Assembly (NCBI RefSeq): GCF_904848165.1
Contig: NZ_LR884459.1
Location: 310,001-374,000 of the forward strand
DNA: 64,000 nucleotides
Source: Psychrobacter arenosus
GTDB lineage: Bacteria > Pseudomonadota > Gammaproteobacteria > Pseudomonadales > Moraxellaceae
Direction of reading: 5' to 3'
Shown: piece after piece, positions 8,156-16,644 of the stretch
Layout of the letters: every line of letters starts with the position of its first letter
Position numbering within the stretch: the stretch's first letter is position 1
Position numbers and translations under genes: made by a program
The notes under the pieces: generated by a model
The model's database searches: none
Told to the model about the DNA's origin: nothing
What the model saw: only the letters and a program-made list of their open reading frames with translations

Positions 8156-8944
8156 TTATTGCTCATGATGCATTTGTTCGTGGTTCATTGACTCATGGTT
8201 CATCTGTTCATGACTCATTGGCTCGTGGTTCATTGATTCGTGGCTCATATTTCCATGATCCATATCTCCATGCATATTGAACATGACCATAGGCACAACG
8301 ACGACGGCGAGTCCAGATATCATCATGATTGCGCCATTTAATTGACGTAGACGCAGACGGCCAATGTGATGCCGTACCCAATTAACGGTTTCGTGGGTAG
8401 CCACCAGCATGGGTACCGTGCCTAGCCCGAAAGCAAACATTAAAACAGCACCCGTTAGTGGCTGATGACCGACCACGGCAATCAGTAACGCACCGTATAC
8501 CAGACCACAGGGTAAAAATCCCCATAGCAAGCCCGCTGCTAAGGCTTTGGGCACGGTATCTAAAGGAAATACTCTTTTGCGTAGCGCCGCTAAGGTTTGC
8601 CAAAAGCGCATACCAAGACGCTCCAGCTTGTTTAAAAAAGGCAGGCCAAGCATAGTCAGCCCCACAAAAACCAACACCAACCCAAGCAAGATGCGCGGTG
8701 TGCTATTCCCTACCATCAACGGCTGCAGCACAGCGGTGCCAATCAAACCGGCAATTAATCCCAATAGCGCATAACTGAGTAATCGACCCAAATGATAGGT
8801 GGCAATAAGACCACGTTTTTTCGCTGGACTGATGTCTTTCATCGACAATCCAAACGCGGTGACAATCCCACCACACATCCCCAAACAATGCGGTGACCCA
8901 AAAAATCCCATTAACAAAGCTGCAATTAACAATGCCATAGTCAT
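8156..8944 (-). CDS. SafE/TauE-type (UreH-domain) membrane protein with a Met/His-rich C-terminal tail
   Basis: A polytopic inner-membrane protein of about six helices. It starts with the family signature FFGSPHCLGMCGG (His, two Cys) and has the repeated LLWGFLPCGLVYG segment typical of the SafE-like group found in cytochrome-oxidase and copper-handling loci. The last 40 residues are unusual: a run of M-x-H-E-x pentads (MSHES, MNHEP, MSHEQ, MNHES, MNHEQ, MHHEQ) preceded by MHGDMDHGN, which looks like a copper(I)/copper(II)-binding tail. Context with a DUF2946-like protein and PepSY genes supports a role in copper or iron homeostasis. Specific transport has not been shown for such tails; this is inference. 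Confidence 0.8.
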   Translation of the reverse strand: MTMALLIAALLMGFFGSPHCLGMCGGIVTAFGLSMKDISPAKKRGLIATYHLGRLLSYALLGLIAGLIGTAVLQPLMVGNSTPRILLGLVLVFVGLTMLGLPFLNKLERLGMRFWQTLAALRKRVFPLDTVPKALAAGLLWGFLPCGLVYGALLIAVVGHQPLTGAVLMFAFGLGTVPMLVATHETVNWVRHHIGRLRLRQLNGAIMMISGLAVVVVPMVMFNMHGDMDHGNMSHESMNHEPMSHEQMNHESMNHEQMHHEQ

Positions 8945-9231
8945 AAAAATGACTCCAAAAACATAGCGTAAATAAGGTCAGAGCTTCAGTTTTTTGTACC
9001 ACAGTGCCATCCGAGCAATTTATCTGCAGAAATTAGGTACTTACTGAATATTTTCTGACATAAATAGAGCGCACTGTCAGCACAATATTTTAGGCAAGCG
9101 TAGCCAAACCAACATAATAATCAAAGCAGAAAACCAGCTCATTGATTAATAGCATGTCAGCCATACTGGATAAATATTGGGCTATAACTGTGCAGGGTGA
9201 TGAGCAATGGATGGCTATCAACCCTAACTGC

Positions 9232-9873
9232 TTATGTGAGGATGGGGGGTGGAGGGGCGCGGACGAGGGGCCGTAAAAAACTACTAGAATAGTAGCTATT
9301 GGTATAGGGTAAAAAAAGGACTAATACTGCGGACAACTCAATCCAGTCTGCTTCAGGAGGGGCAAAAGAGTCTGGCAGCATCACTGCAGACATAGAGAGA
9401 CAGAGGTCACAGCTGATATGTTGTAGCGAATCTGGCTCAGTATCACCAACATCGTGCCCACTATGCGCTACTTCTGAGGAAGATTTTGCATCGATGACTA
9501 TTATGGGCTGAACGGTTGCAGGCGGTGCTAGAGCGGCAGGTATTATAGAGTTAGTGGCTACAGAGCTATTAACTCGAGAATCCGCTGCTAAAGAATTGGG
9601 GGCTTTATGATGACGTAAATGGTGGTCTGCCGCATCATTCGCTAAATTGTCCTGACTGTGGGTAATGTCAGCGGCTATCTGCTCATGGTGTTGCGCTACT
9701 GCTACGATGGGCGCCAGCTGAATACAAACCCCATGACCTAAAGTTGCATTCTCATCCCACAGAGGTGTTAACAAAGGGACGATATGCATGATCCAAGCAA
9801 AAAATGCGAGCAGCATGCCGAAGCGCATCGTCACCGAGGATGGGAGAACAATTTTGTGACGCTTAGTAGGCAT
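9232..9873 (-). CDS. DUF2946-like protein, 213 aa
   Basis: An N-terminal hydrophobic segment (FGMLLAFFAWIMHIVPLL) is followed by a long polar, His-rich linker, the pair CDLC (in HISCDLCLSMSA), a second hydrophobic segment (LSAVLVLFLPY) and a basic, Pro-rich end (RPLVRAPPPP). This order, short TM, C-x-x-C, short TM and R-x-P-P tail, is that of DUF2946 proteins, small membrane-associated proteins often found beside copper and TonB receptor genes. The linker here is longer than usual. It lies upstream of the SafE-type gene on the same strand with a gap of about 290 bases, so separate transcription is possible. No promoter could be assigned. Confidence 0.65.
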   Translation of the reverse strand: MPTKRHKIVLPSSVTMRFGMLLAFFAWIMHIVPLLTPLWDENATLGHGVCIQLAPIVAVAQHHEQIAADITHSQDNLANDAADHHLRHHKAPNSLAADSRVNSSVATNSIIPAALAPPATVQPIIVIDAKSSSEVAHSGHDVGDTEPDSLQHISCDLCLSMSAVMLPDSFAPPEADWIELSAVLVLFLPYTNSYYSSSFLRPLVRAPPPPILT

Positions 9874-10075
9874 AATAAGGTCATCGTATTACCACTTGTC
9901 TAGCGTGGTAATTTTTATGGATAGAGGCTCTATCGGTGACGCATTATAGAAAGGCTATCTAATAAAACATAGGGGATTATTAGGGATGCCATTTTATTAC
10001 AATGGCGAAGGACTTCACAAGCTTTGTGTTTTTATTATTATTGGAAACAAATCATCAAATGGATTTCTAAATCAC

Positions 10076-10125
10076 AAAGCCCCTTTAAACCATATTCATC
10101 TTGGCCTAAAGGGGCTTTTATTTTT
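10076..10125. repeat. 50-bp repeated hairpin element, copy 1
   Basis: A 12-bp stem (AAAGCCCCTTTA / TAAAGGGGCTTT) encloses a 19-base loop and is followed on the plus strand by a T-rich tail. The same 50 bases, loop included, recur at 29319-29368. Here it lies in the 378-base gap between the minus-strand genes at 9232-9873 and 10252-12753, so no plus-strand gene precedes it; on the minus strand the T-run is weak. It may still help terminate the penicillin acylase transcript. The rest of 9874-10251 holds only A/T-rich sequence. Confidence 0.8.
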
Positions 10126-10251
10126 TAATGCATCAATAGCGATATAAAAAAGGCTGCTAACACCATATTTTATAAAGCGTTAACAACCTTTTAAGTCTTT
10201 AATATTTGACTTAGATAGGACTATGACTATCAGTCTCTGCCTAAAGGTAAC

Positions 10252-12753
10252 TTACTTTTGATTTTTGATCCTTAATGTCTGCGTATAAACTGTATTAGCA
10301 TCAACCTCTTCATCGGTAAACCAAACTCTTTTGCGTTTAAAGTCAGCAAACTCATCAGTCTGGTCATTATAATGGCTAGTAGTAGACCCATCTGGCGCGA
10401 TGAAGCCACTTTGTCCAGGTGGAACCGTTTCCCAAGCTTTCACACCGTCCTCAGTGAAGACAGTCATATTATTTTCGGTACCGCGATTCATAGCAATTTT
10501 AGTATCTTGCTCTTGAGTGGGAAGCGTTTGTGGAATGTCACGAAAATTCTTGTGATTGTAACGGATAATGCCCACAGGAGCTAACCAGCCAGCTATATCA
10601 TTTCCATAAGTTTCACTGAGTTGCTTTTCGGTCACATCAAGCGCTGATAAAATAGCATTATTTGGCTTGCCATTAAAAAAATCGTAGCCGTTACCTGATA
10701 AAGCGTAATGTAAGACCTTGGTACCTACTTGAATGTTTTGTCCAGATGCTGTAGTTACCTCTGGTCCTGGATAACCAGAATTAGAGAAAATATCATTATA
10801 GGGCTCAGGTAAAGTAAGCTCGAACGTTTGGGATAAAAACTTTGTGAGCCACGTCTGCATAATGACAGCACCAGGGTGATCATATTTACCGTCACCATCT
10901 TTATCTTCAAGCATTTGGTTCCAGTCTTGGAGCTGCTCAGCTAATTTATATCGCGAATCATCCGCAGGCAAGTCTTTTACCGCTTTAAGTATAAACGGTA
11001 TCATTTCACTAGCGTTAACGTCTTCAAAAGAAGCATGATTAACCATTGCTTCCCATACCTCATTAGCGGTAAAGTTATCTTTAGCGTTGAATTCGTCAAA
11101 CATAACCTTGACACGGTCCGCTAGCATCCACGTGTACCAGAATTGGTCGGGGCTTGGGAAGCCTTCCGCCGGTCTATTATTCCAGTTTAAAATCATATTG
11201 TTAGATGGGTTTAATACTTGTGGATTGCTGGCAAAAGGCATTATACCTTGCCAATCCATATCGCCTTCCCCCGATACTGGGATACGGCCGTCATGCCCTT
11301 CGGCTCGCTTAGGATAATGCCCACCAAAAATATAACCAATATCACCCTTAGCATCAGCATAATAAAGATTAATATTCACTGCAGAATCCGCAGCGGCACC
11401 TTTAAACTCATTAAAGTTTTGTGCTTTCATAATGCGAAGCCAAGACTCGAGGGTACTGATTTCGCTTCCGCTCCATGCGCGCTGCTGGGAATAAGCAATA
11501 TTATTATCGTCATCTCTAGCTACCACAGGACCGTGTACGGTACGATAGGCAGTAAAGGTTACCGGGTCACCACCGTTTACTTTAACGGTTTGCTCACTGG
11601 TCTCCATATTCTTCCATGTCCCCTTATACTTATATTGCGAGGGATTTTCTGGATTGATAGTTTCACGAAACAAATCTACTAAGTCGCCTGCCGCCCAAGT
11701 GCTGCCCCAAGCAACTTTGCCATTATGAGCAAACATTATGGCCGGAAATCCATAAACTGTGTTTCCAGCCACATCAAAACCTGCCCCATGCAGACCAACC
11801 GAATAAGTATAAGCCGGCTGATACCAACCAAATTGCGGACCGTTTAAAAGTACAGATTTAGCACCCTTTAGCTTTTCAGGTCCAAGAATTGCCATATTAG
11901 AGGCCCCTTCGTAGCGCAAAGCAGAAGGTCCTTGCGTACGCAAAGCCTTTATATTAGCTTCTCTCCACTGCGCCTGTGGTAGAGCGCTGCCATCGGGACG
12001 AATGAAATTAGTGGGCGCTATAGCAGCCTGACGCAAGACTTCAGGAGTGACTGTACTGTTAGCAACTGGACGCAGATTTACGTTTTTGTCCTCACGCTTT
12101 GCAGGGTCCCAATCTCCTTTCGGAATAGTAGTGGGCGCGTCAGGAACATCTAATGCCAGTAAAGTATTAAAAATTTCATGCCCTGTGCTTTCGCCATGTT
12201 GCTCAATTAGAGCTTCAAGTAGGGCAGCGTTATCGAGTTCAGTATTGTAATCCCCAAAGCGATAAAGCATCGAGCCAACAAACACCATTGCCACATCGTA
12301 GCCCGTCCACGGTTGAGGTTTCACCCCATGGGTTAAATACTCTTTAGGCATTAGGGTATCGGGTTCACTATTGATACGAGCTATCCAAGCATTGATACCA
12401 GACGCATAACCGTCCAGAATATCTCGCTGTTCTTTACTAGAGTTTTTTACCTGCTCTTGAATACTCCAAGGCCAGTAATTACTTCTGATCTGTTTGTCAA
12501 AATCGACATACTCTGAGCCTAATACTTCTGACACTTTACCTGTACCTGTACGACGCGCCATGTCTAAAGAATATAGCCTATCTTGTGCAATCGAATAACC
12601 GTAGCCGTAAAATAAATCGTAAGCACTGTCTGCATAGATATGGGGTGCGCCATATTCATCACGTTTAATAGTGATTTCGTCAGCCCAAGCAGAGCCACTA
12701 GAGGCAAATGCTATTGCCATAAGTGAGGCTATTAAAGGTCGTGTAATCGCCAT
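10252..12753 (-). CDS. Penicillin G acylase homologue (secreted Ntn-hydrolase), 833 aa
   Basis: A periplasmic N-terminal nucleophile hydrolase that should cleave amide bonds of phenylacetyl-type side chains. The ATG at 12751-12753 is chosen because AAGGAAG lies 6 bases upstream and a good signal peptide follows (MAITRPLIASLMAIAFASSG, cleavage after SAWA); the frame is open 22 codons further. An alpha chain is followed by a spacer and the beta chain, whose catalytic Ser is about residue 285 in EGASNMAI. The segment FVGSMLYRFGDYNTELDNAA matches the Arg-Phe substrate-pocket region of E. coli penicillin G acylase, and NRGTENNMTVF with PPGQSGFIAPDGS matches its C-terminal half. It follows the MBL gene by about 120 bases and is probably cotranscribed. 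Homoserine-lactone acylase activity is a weaker alternative. Confidence 0.85.
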   Translation of the reverse strand: MAITRPLIASLMAIAFASSGSAWADEITIKRDEYGAPHIYADSAYDLFYGYGYSIAQDRLYSLDMARRTGTGKVSEVLGSEYVDFDKQIRSNYWPWSIQEQVKNSSKEQRDILDGYASGINAWIARINSEPDTLMPKEYLTHGVKPQPWTGYDVAMVFVGSMLYRFGDYNTELDNAALLEALIEQHGESTGHEIFNTLLALDVPDAPTTIPKGDWDPAKREDKNVNLRPVANSTVTPEVLRQAAIAPTNFIRPDGSALPQAQWREANIKALRTQGPSALRYEGASNMAILGPEKLKGAKSVLLNGPQFGWYQPAYTYSVGLHGAGFDVAGNTVYGFPAIMFAHNGKVAWGSTWAAGDLVDLFRETINPENPSQYKYKGTWKNMETSEQTVKVNGGDPVTFTAYRTVHGPVVARDDDNNIAYSQQRAWSGSEISTLESWLRIMKAQNFNEFKGAAADSAVNINLYYADAKGDIGYIFGGHYPKRAEGHDGRIPVSGEGDMDWQGIMPFASNPQVLNPSNNMILNWNNRPAEGFPSPDQFWYTWMLADRVKVMFDEFNAKDNFTANEVWEAMVNHASFEDVNASEMIPFILKAVKDLPADDSRYKLAEQLQDWNQMLEDKDGDGKYDHPGAVIMQTWLTKFLSQTFELTLPEPYNDIFSNSGYPGPEVTTASGQNIQVGTKVLHYALSGNGYDFFNGKPNNAILSALDVTEKQLSETYGNDIAGWLAPVGIIRYNHKNFRDIPQTLPTQEQDTKIAMNRGTENNMTVFTEDGVKAWETVPPGQSGFIAPDGSTTSHYNDQTDEFADFKRKRVWFTDEEVDANTVYTQTLRIKNQK

Positions 12754-12873
12754 CTGAAACTTCCTTGTAGTATTTTTAATTGATGCTGTATTACAGTTTC
12801 TGCATATTTTTAGAGGCAACTATTCTTAGTTACTGTAATAGCTATGAAAAAATTAATTACCCATGATTACTTA

Positions 12874-13779
12874 TTAATATTCATCAAGATCATTCGCTAA
12901 TACCACATTGCCATCGTAAAGTGCTTTGACTTCTGAGTAAGCGGTTTCGATAGGAGCACCAAAGTGTAATACATGATTTAGCACTAATAGATTAGGCTGT
13001 GTTTGATTAGCAACCTTTGCAAGTTTACTGGACAATGTATGTGCCGAGTCATGATAGGCCTGCCATCCTAGAGACCTTCCTTTCAAACCCACCTCACTAA
13101 CCACTTCATGGATGAGGATATCGGCACCTTTTGCTTGCTTAATAAGGTTTTCGCTGTAAGTAGTGTCTCCAGAAAAAACAATGGTCTTATCAGGGGTAGT
13201 GATCTTATAGCCATAGGCGGGTTTTATATCGCCATGATCAACACTAAAAGCTTCTACCTTGACATTATTCTTATTAAAAATGACACCGTCTTGGGCTATC
13301 TCATTGACCGCTATCTTATACATAGTAGGATTATCAATAGGCTGAATACCGTTAGTACGCAGGTCAATATCTATTTTTTGCATATCATAGTAGCCATTAG
13401 TCATATCTTGCAGCCCTTTTGGGCCATAAGCATTCAACCTTGACTCACGCGCCCACCAAAAGGTAGCGGCCAACTCCGAATAGTCCATTGTGTGGTCACT
13501 ATGCAAATGGGATAAAAAAACATTTTTAATTTTAGGAGGATTCAATTCAGGCGCATCCATAGTTTTCCAAGCTTGGATTGCCCGTTGGACGGTACCGTGT
13601 CCTGCATCAAATAAATACGCCTCACCATTATGAATCACCGCAACTCCTGATCCGGCACGATCTGCACTAGGTATAGGCGTCCCTGTTCCTAACATAATTA
13701 CCCGGGTTTCGGCATGTACTATCACTGCTGAAAAGACCAAAGTAGTAAAAAGCGCAACTCGTTTCATAATTATCTTCAT
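12874..13779 (-). CDS. Secreted metallo-beta-lactamase-fold hydrolase (RNase Z / AtsA-like), 301 aa
   Basis: A signal peptide (KRVALFTTLVFSAVIVHA) precedes a metallo-hydrolase domain that starts with ETRVIMLGTGTPIPSADRAG. The zinc motif HLHSDH is at residues 91-96, with further ligands in SVDHGD, FSGDTTYS and LNHVLHFG. The LGTGTP opening and motif spacing match the RNase Z-like group that includes secreted arylsulfatases such as AtsA, not classical beta-lactamases. The first ATG has AAGGA at a suitable distance; a second ATG four codons on is possible. The gene lies directly upstream of the penicillin acylase gene, so two periplasmic hydrolases may work on related conjugates. The substrate is unknown. 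Confidence 0.75.
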   Translation of the reverse strand: MKIIMKRVALFTTLVFSAVIVHAETRVIMLGTGTPIPSADRAGSGVAVIHNGEAYLFDAGHGTVQRAIQAWKTMDAPELNPPKIKNVFLSHLHSDHTMDYSELAATFWWARESRLNAYGPKGLQDMTNGYYDMQKIDIDLRTNGIQPIDNPTMYKIAVNEIAQDGVIFNKNNVKVEAFSVDHGDIKPAYGYKITTPDKTIVFSGDTTYSENLIKQAKGADILIHEVVSEVGLKGRSLGWQAYHDSAHTLSSKLAKVANQTQPNLLVLNHVLHFGAPIETAYSEVKALYDGNVVLANDLDEY

Positions 13780-13810
13780 GATGTATTGTCCTTAATTATT
13801 AGTTAATAAT

Positions 13811-13837
13811 AAGCACTTTGTTAAAACAAAAGTGCTT
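13811..13837. other. Inverted repeat upstream of the MBL-acylase pair
   Basis: AAGCACTT (13811-13818) pairs with AAGTGCTT (13830-13837), and the inner bases TGTT/AACA extend the stem. It lies about 30 bases upstream of the MBL start codon. It could be a second terminator for the dctM transcript or an operator for the MBL gene. The T-run is poor on both strands, so an operator is at least as likely. Confidence 0.35.
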
Positions 13838-13870
13838 ATATTCTGATCTTCCTAATCACTTTCTTTGTCA

Positions 13871-13906
13871 AAAAAATAACCACAGCTGTGGCTATTTTTA
13901 TTTTTT
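13871..13906 (-). terminator. Rho-independent terminator of the pca/TRAP operon B
   Basis: A symmetric stem, CCACAG/CTGTGG flanked by A-T pairs (AATA...TATT), has T-runs on both sides. On the minus strand it lies about 80 bases after the dctM stop and is followed by a run of seven T residues. It separates the nine-gene operon from the MBL-acylase pair. Confidence 0.8.
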
Positions 13907-13987
13907 ACTTGCAGGGTAGTCTACTCTTTGAGCAGTAGCCTCTTAAGAGATAGCATCTATATATAAAATCAATAACTAGGATGGCTG

Positions 13988-15277
13988 CTAATTTAACAAC
14001 ACCAGAGAAATAGCTGGGAAAGCCACTAGAATCACTAAGCGAATCACGTCAGAGACAATGAATGGCGATACCCCCTTAAACATATCGGCCAGTTTAATAT
14101 GCGGTGCCATCGCTTTAATCACGAAGATATTCATCCCCATAGGCGGTGTAATCAAGCCTAGCTCTACTGTTAACACGGCGATAATACCAAACCATACTGG
14201 GTCATAACCTAAAGCAACAATGATCGGAAATACTACTGGAATAGTGATCACTAGCATCGCTAGCGCATCCATGAATAGTCCCAATAGGAAGTACATGATC
14301 AAGATACAGATAAGGACAATCATTGGACTTACAGCCAAACCACCAATCCAGGTCGCTAAACTATAAGACAAACGCGATACTGATATAAAGTAGCCTAGGG
14401 CTTCTGCGCCTAGTAGCATGAAAAACACTACCGCAGACAATGCCAGGGTCTCTATTAAAGATTGCTTCAGTCCTTTCATGCGCATTCCTTTGGCAAAGGC
14501 ATAAGCCCATGACACAAAGGCGCCGACGGCTGCCCCTTCTGTTGGCGTAAATAAGCCAAAGAAGATACCGGCAATAATGACGATGAAAATAAAGCTAAAA
14601 GGAATCAGTCCAGTCAGTGAGAACAGCTTAGCTTTCCAAGAAGTAGGCTCACCACGTTTGGCTAAATGAGGCTTCCAACGCACCATAATCATAACGGTGA
14701 TCGAGTACATAACCATACCCAACATGCCAGGCAAGAAACCAGCGATAAACATATCCCCGACAGACTGCTGCGTTAAGATGGCATAGACCAGTAAGGCAAT
14801 ACTAGGCGGAATCATAATACCAAGGGTACCGCCCGCTGCTAAGATGCCACAAGCAAAGCCGGGTTGATAACCGTACTTTTCCATCTGTGGTAGCGCCACT
14901 TTGGTCATCGTAGAGGCGGTGGCCAATGAGGAGCCTGAGATAGAGGCAAAGATACCGGACGAGCCAATACCTGCAATCCCGAGACTGCCCCTCACCCCAC
15001 CAAAGATAATACGGGTCGCCTCAAACAGCTTGCCCGCCATTCCCGAATGGGTAGCGAATACCCCCATTAAGATAAATAGTGGAATAGCACTAAAATCGTA
15101 TTTGGCTAATACATCTACGGGCAAATCTTTGAGCATTTGCAAAGCGCCACTCGGTGCGGTCACTGCGGCAAAACCTGCCAAACCTACACCCAACATAGCC
15201 AAAGCAACGGGTACTCGCAGCATAACCATCACGATCATGCACAGTAAACCAATGGCACCAATAATTTCTGGACTCAT
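13988..15277 (-). CDS. dctM: TRAP transporter large permease, DctM family
   Basis: The large membrane subunit of a tripartite ATP-independent periplasmic transporter, which uses an ion gradient to import carboxylates. It is a very hydrophobic protein of about 12 helices with DctM hallmarks: FLLGLFMDALAMLVITIPV and LGLITPPMGMNIFVIKAM near the C-terminus, and SGSSLATASTMTKVALPQM in the first half. 429 residues is the standard length. It overlaps dctQ by 4 bases and ends operon B, placing it under the same control as protocatechuate catabolism. The substrate is therefore likely 4-hydroxybenzoate, protocatechuate or a related acid; this is inferred from context. Confidence 0.92.
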   Translation of the reverse strand: MSPEIIGAIGLLCMIVMVMLRVPVALAMLGVGLAGFAAVTAPSGALQMLKDLPVDVLAKYDFSAIPLFILMGVFATHSGMAGKLFEATRIIFGGVRGSLGIAGIGSSGIFASISGSSLATASTMTKVALPQMEKYGYQPGFACGILAAGGTLGIMIPPSIALLVYAILTQQSVGDMFIAGFLPGMLGMVMYSITVMIMVRWKPHLAKRGEPTSWKAKLFSLTGLIPFSFIFIVIIAGIFFGLFTPTEGAAVGAFVSWAYAFAKGMRMKGLKQSLIETLALSAVVFFMLLGAEALGYFISVSRLSYSLATWIGGLAVSPMIVLICILIMYFLLGLFMDALAMLVITIPVVFPIIVALGYDPVWFGIIAVLTVELGLITPPMGMNIFVIKAMAPHIKLADMFKGVSPFIVSDVIRLVILVAFPAISLVLLN

Positions 15278-15801
15278 GCGCCTGTCTCCTCAGCATCAAA
15301 GAATTCGCCAGTTTTAAATATAACGATGGCCTCGATCAAGGATCGAATGGCGAGCAAAACACTTAAGAAGGCACTAACAGCATAGATAGGCATCATAGAG
15401 ATCCGCAGGTCTTGGGTAACCTTGCCATACTGCAAAGCATCAAAGGCATTTTCGTACATGCCCCAAGCAAACACGATGCTGATAACGAAAAAGCCCAACA
15501 TGAAGACCCCCATCATGTGGCCTTTAAGCGTTTGCGACATCTTTTGAGTAAAGACATCAACGATAATTTGTGAGCGCTCTACAAAAGCCGCAAAGGCCGC
15601 TAATAAAGCAAATAACATGAAATAAGAGACAATCTCGACGCTACCTTTAATGGTAAAACCAAACGCACCACCGGTGAGCTTGAATACGTAACGAGTGGCT
15701 ACATCCGCAATGGTCGCTAGTACAATGACGATAAGACTAATACCGCCAATGAACTGACATAACCTTGAGATGAGCATGCTAATTTTGACCAAAGAGGCCA
15801 T
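15274..15801 (-). CDS. dctQ: TRAP transporter small permease, DctQ family
   Basis: The small membrane subunit of the TRAP transporter, with four predicted helices, including LCQFIGGISLIVIVLATIAD near the start and FLSVLLAIRSLIEAIVIF near the end. The frame is open upstream, but the ATG at 15799-15801 is preferred because AAGGAG lies 7 bases upstream and the resulting 175 residues is a normal DctQ size. Its last codons overlap dctM by four bases, a sign of translational coupling. It follows pcaJ after about 180 bases and needs a DctP binding protein; two candidates are encoded at 24712 and 25815. Confidence 0.88.
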   Translation of the reverse strand: MASLVKISMLISRLCQFIGGISLIVIVLATIADVATRYVFKLTGGAFGFTIKGSVEIVSYFMLFALLAAFAAFVERSQIIVDVFTQKMSQTLKGHMMGVFMLGFFVISIVFAWGMYENAFDALQYGKVTQDLRISMMPIYAVSAFLSVLLAIRSLIEAIVIFKTGEFFDAEETGA

Positions 15802-15979
15802 GCGACAACTCCTTTCGGTTAGATTTCTCTGGCGAGTATAGGTAGTGAGAATAGAGGTGCTAAGCACTCTACAGGGAAATTAAAACTATATACTTGAAAA
15901 TAGAATATATTTTGACAATAGCTGGCTTGTGCTGGCCTATTGGTAGTCATCATGGAATCCTTTCTTGATGGGCAGTTAT

Positions 15980-16639
15980 TTAAATTTGTTGCGTGGTATC
16001 TATTAGTTGGGCACCGGTCTTAGCCTGTAGCTCAGCAAACGTTAAGCCATCTACCATTTCACGGACTTCTAAGCCTTTATCCGTCACATTAATCACGGCT
16101 AAATCGGTATAGATGCGATTCACGCACTTTTCACCGGTGATAGGCAGCTTCAGGTTTTTGACGATTTTGGGGTCACCATTTCTGCTGACATGATCCATCA
16201 TCACATATACTTTTTTAGCGCCTACCGCTAAATCCATCGCGCCACCAACGGCAGGAATATCTTGCGGACGACCTAAAAACCAGTTAGCTATATCACCGTT
16301 TTCTGCCACTTCAAAGGCACCTAGGACGCATAGGTCGATATGCCCCCCGCGAATCATGGTAAAAGAATCGCCATGATGAAAATAACTGCCGCCTTTTAAT
16401 AAGGTAATATATTGCTTACCCGCATTAATTAAGTCGCCATCTTCTTCCCCAGTAGCCGGCTCAGGACCCATGCCCAACACGCCGTTTTCACTGTGCAAAA
16501 AGATGTCTTTATCTGCTGGTAAAAAGTCTGCAACTTTAGTGGGTTGACCGATACCTAAATTGACATACATCCCTTCTTGAATATCTTGAGCCACGTATTT
16601 GGCAATCTCATCGACTGACCATGGTTTATAATTATTCAT
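15980..16639 (-). CDS. pcaJ: 3-oxoadipate CoA-transferase subunit B
   Basis: The beta subunit of succinyl-CoA:3-oxoadipate CoA-transferase, which activates beta-ketoadipate before thiolysis. It contains the subunit-B signatures NLGIGQPTKVADF and LHSENGVLGMGP, where the Glu of SENG is the catalytic residue that forms the CoA thioester. 219 residues is normal. It starts 5 bases after the pcaI stop, so the subunits are cotranscribed. Acetoacetate CoA-transferase is a close alternative, but the pca operon context decides for PcaJ. Confidence 0.9.
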   Translation of the reverse strand: MNNYKPWSVDEIAKYVAQDIQEGMYVNLGIGQPTKVADFLPADKDIFLHSENGVLGMGPEPATGEEDGDLINAGKQYITLLKGGSYFHHGDSFTMIRGGHIDLCVLGAFEVAENGDIANWFLGRPQDIPAVGGAMDLAVGAKKVYVMMDHVSRNGDPKIVKNLKLPITGEKCVNRIYTDLAVINVTDKGLEVREMVDGLTFAELQAKTGAQLIDTTQQI

Positions 16640-16644
16640 ACTAT

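Noticed and set aside
12874..13779. Idea that the MBL-fold protein is a beta-lactamase partner of the penicillin acylase
   Set aside because: The LGTGTP start and motif spacing fit the RNase Z/AtsA group rather than class B beta-lactamases.
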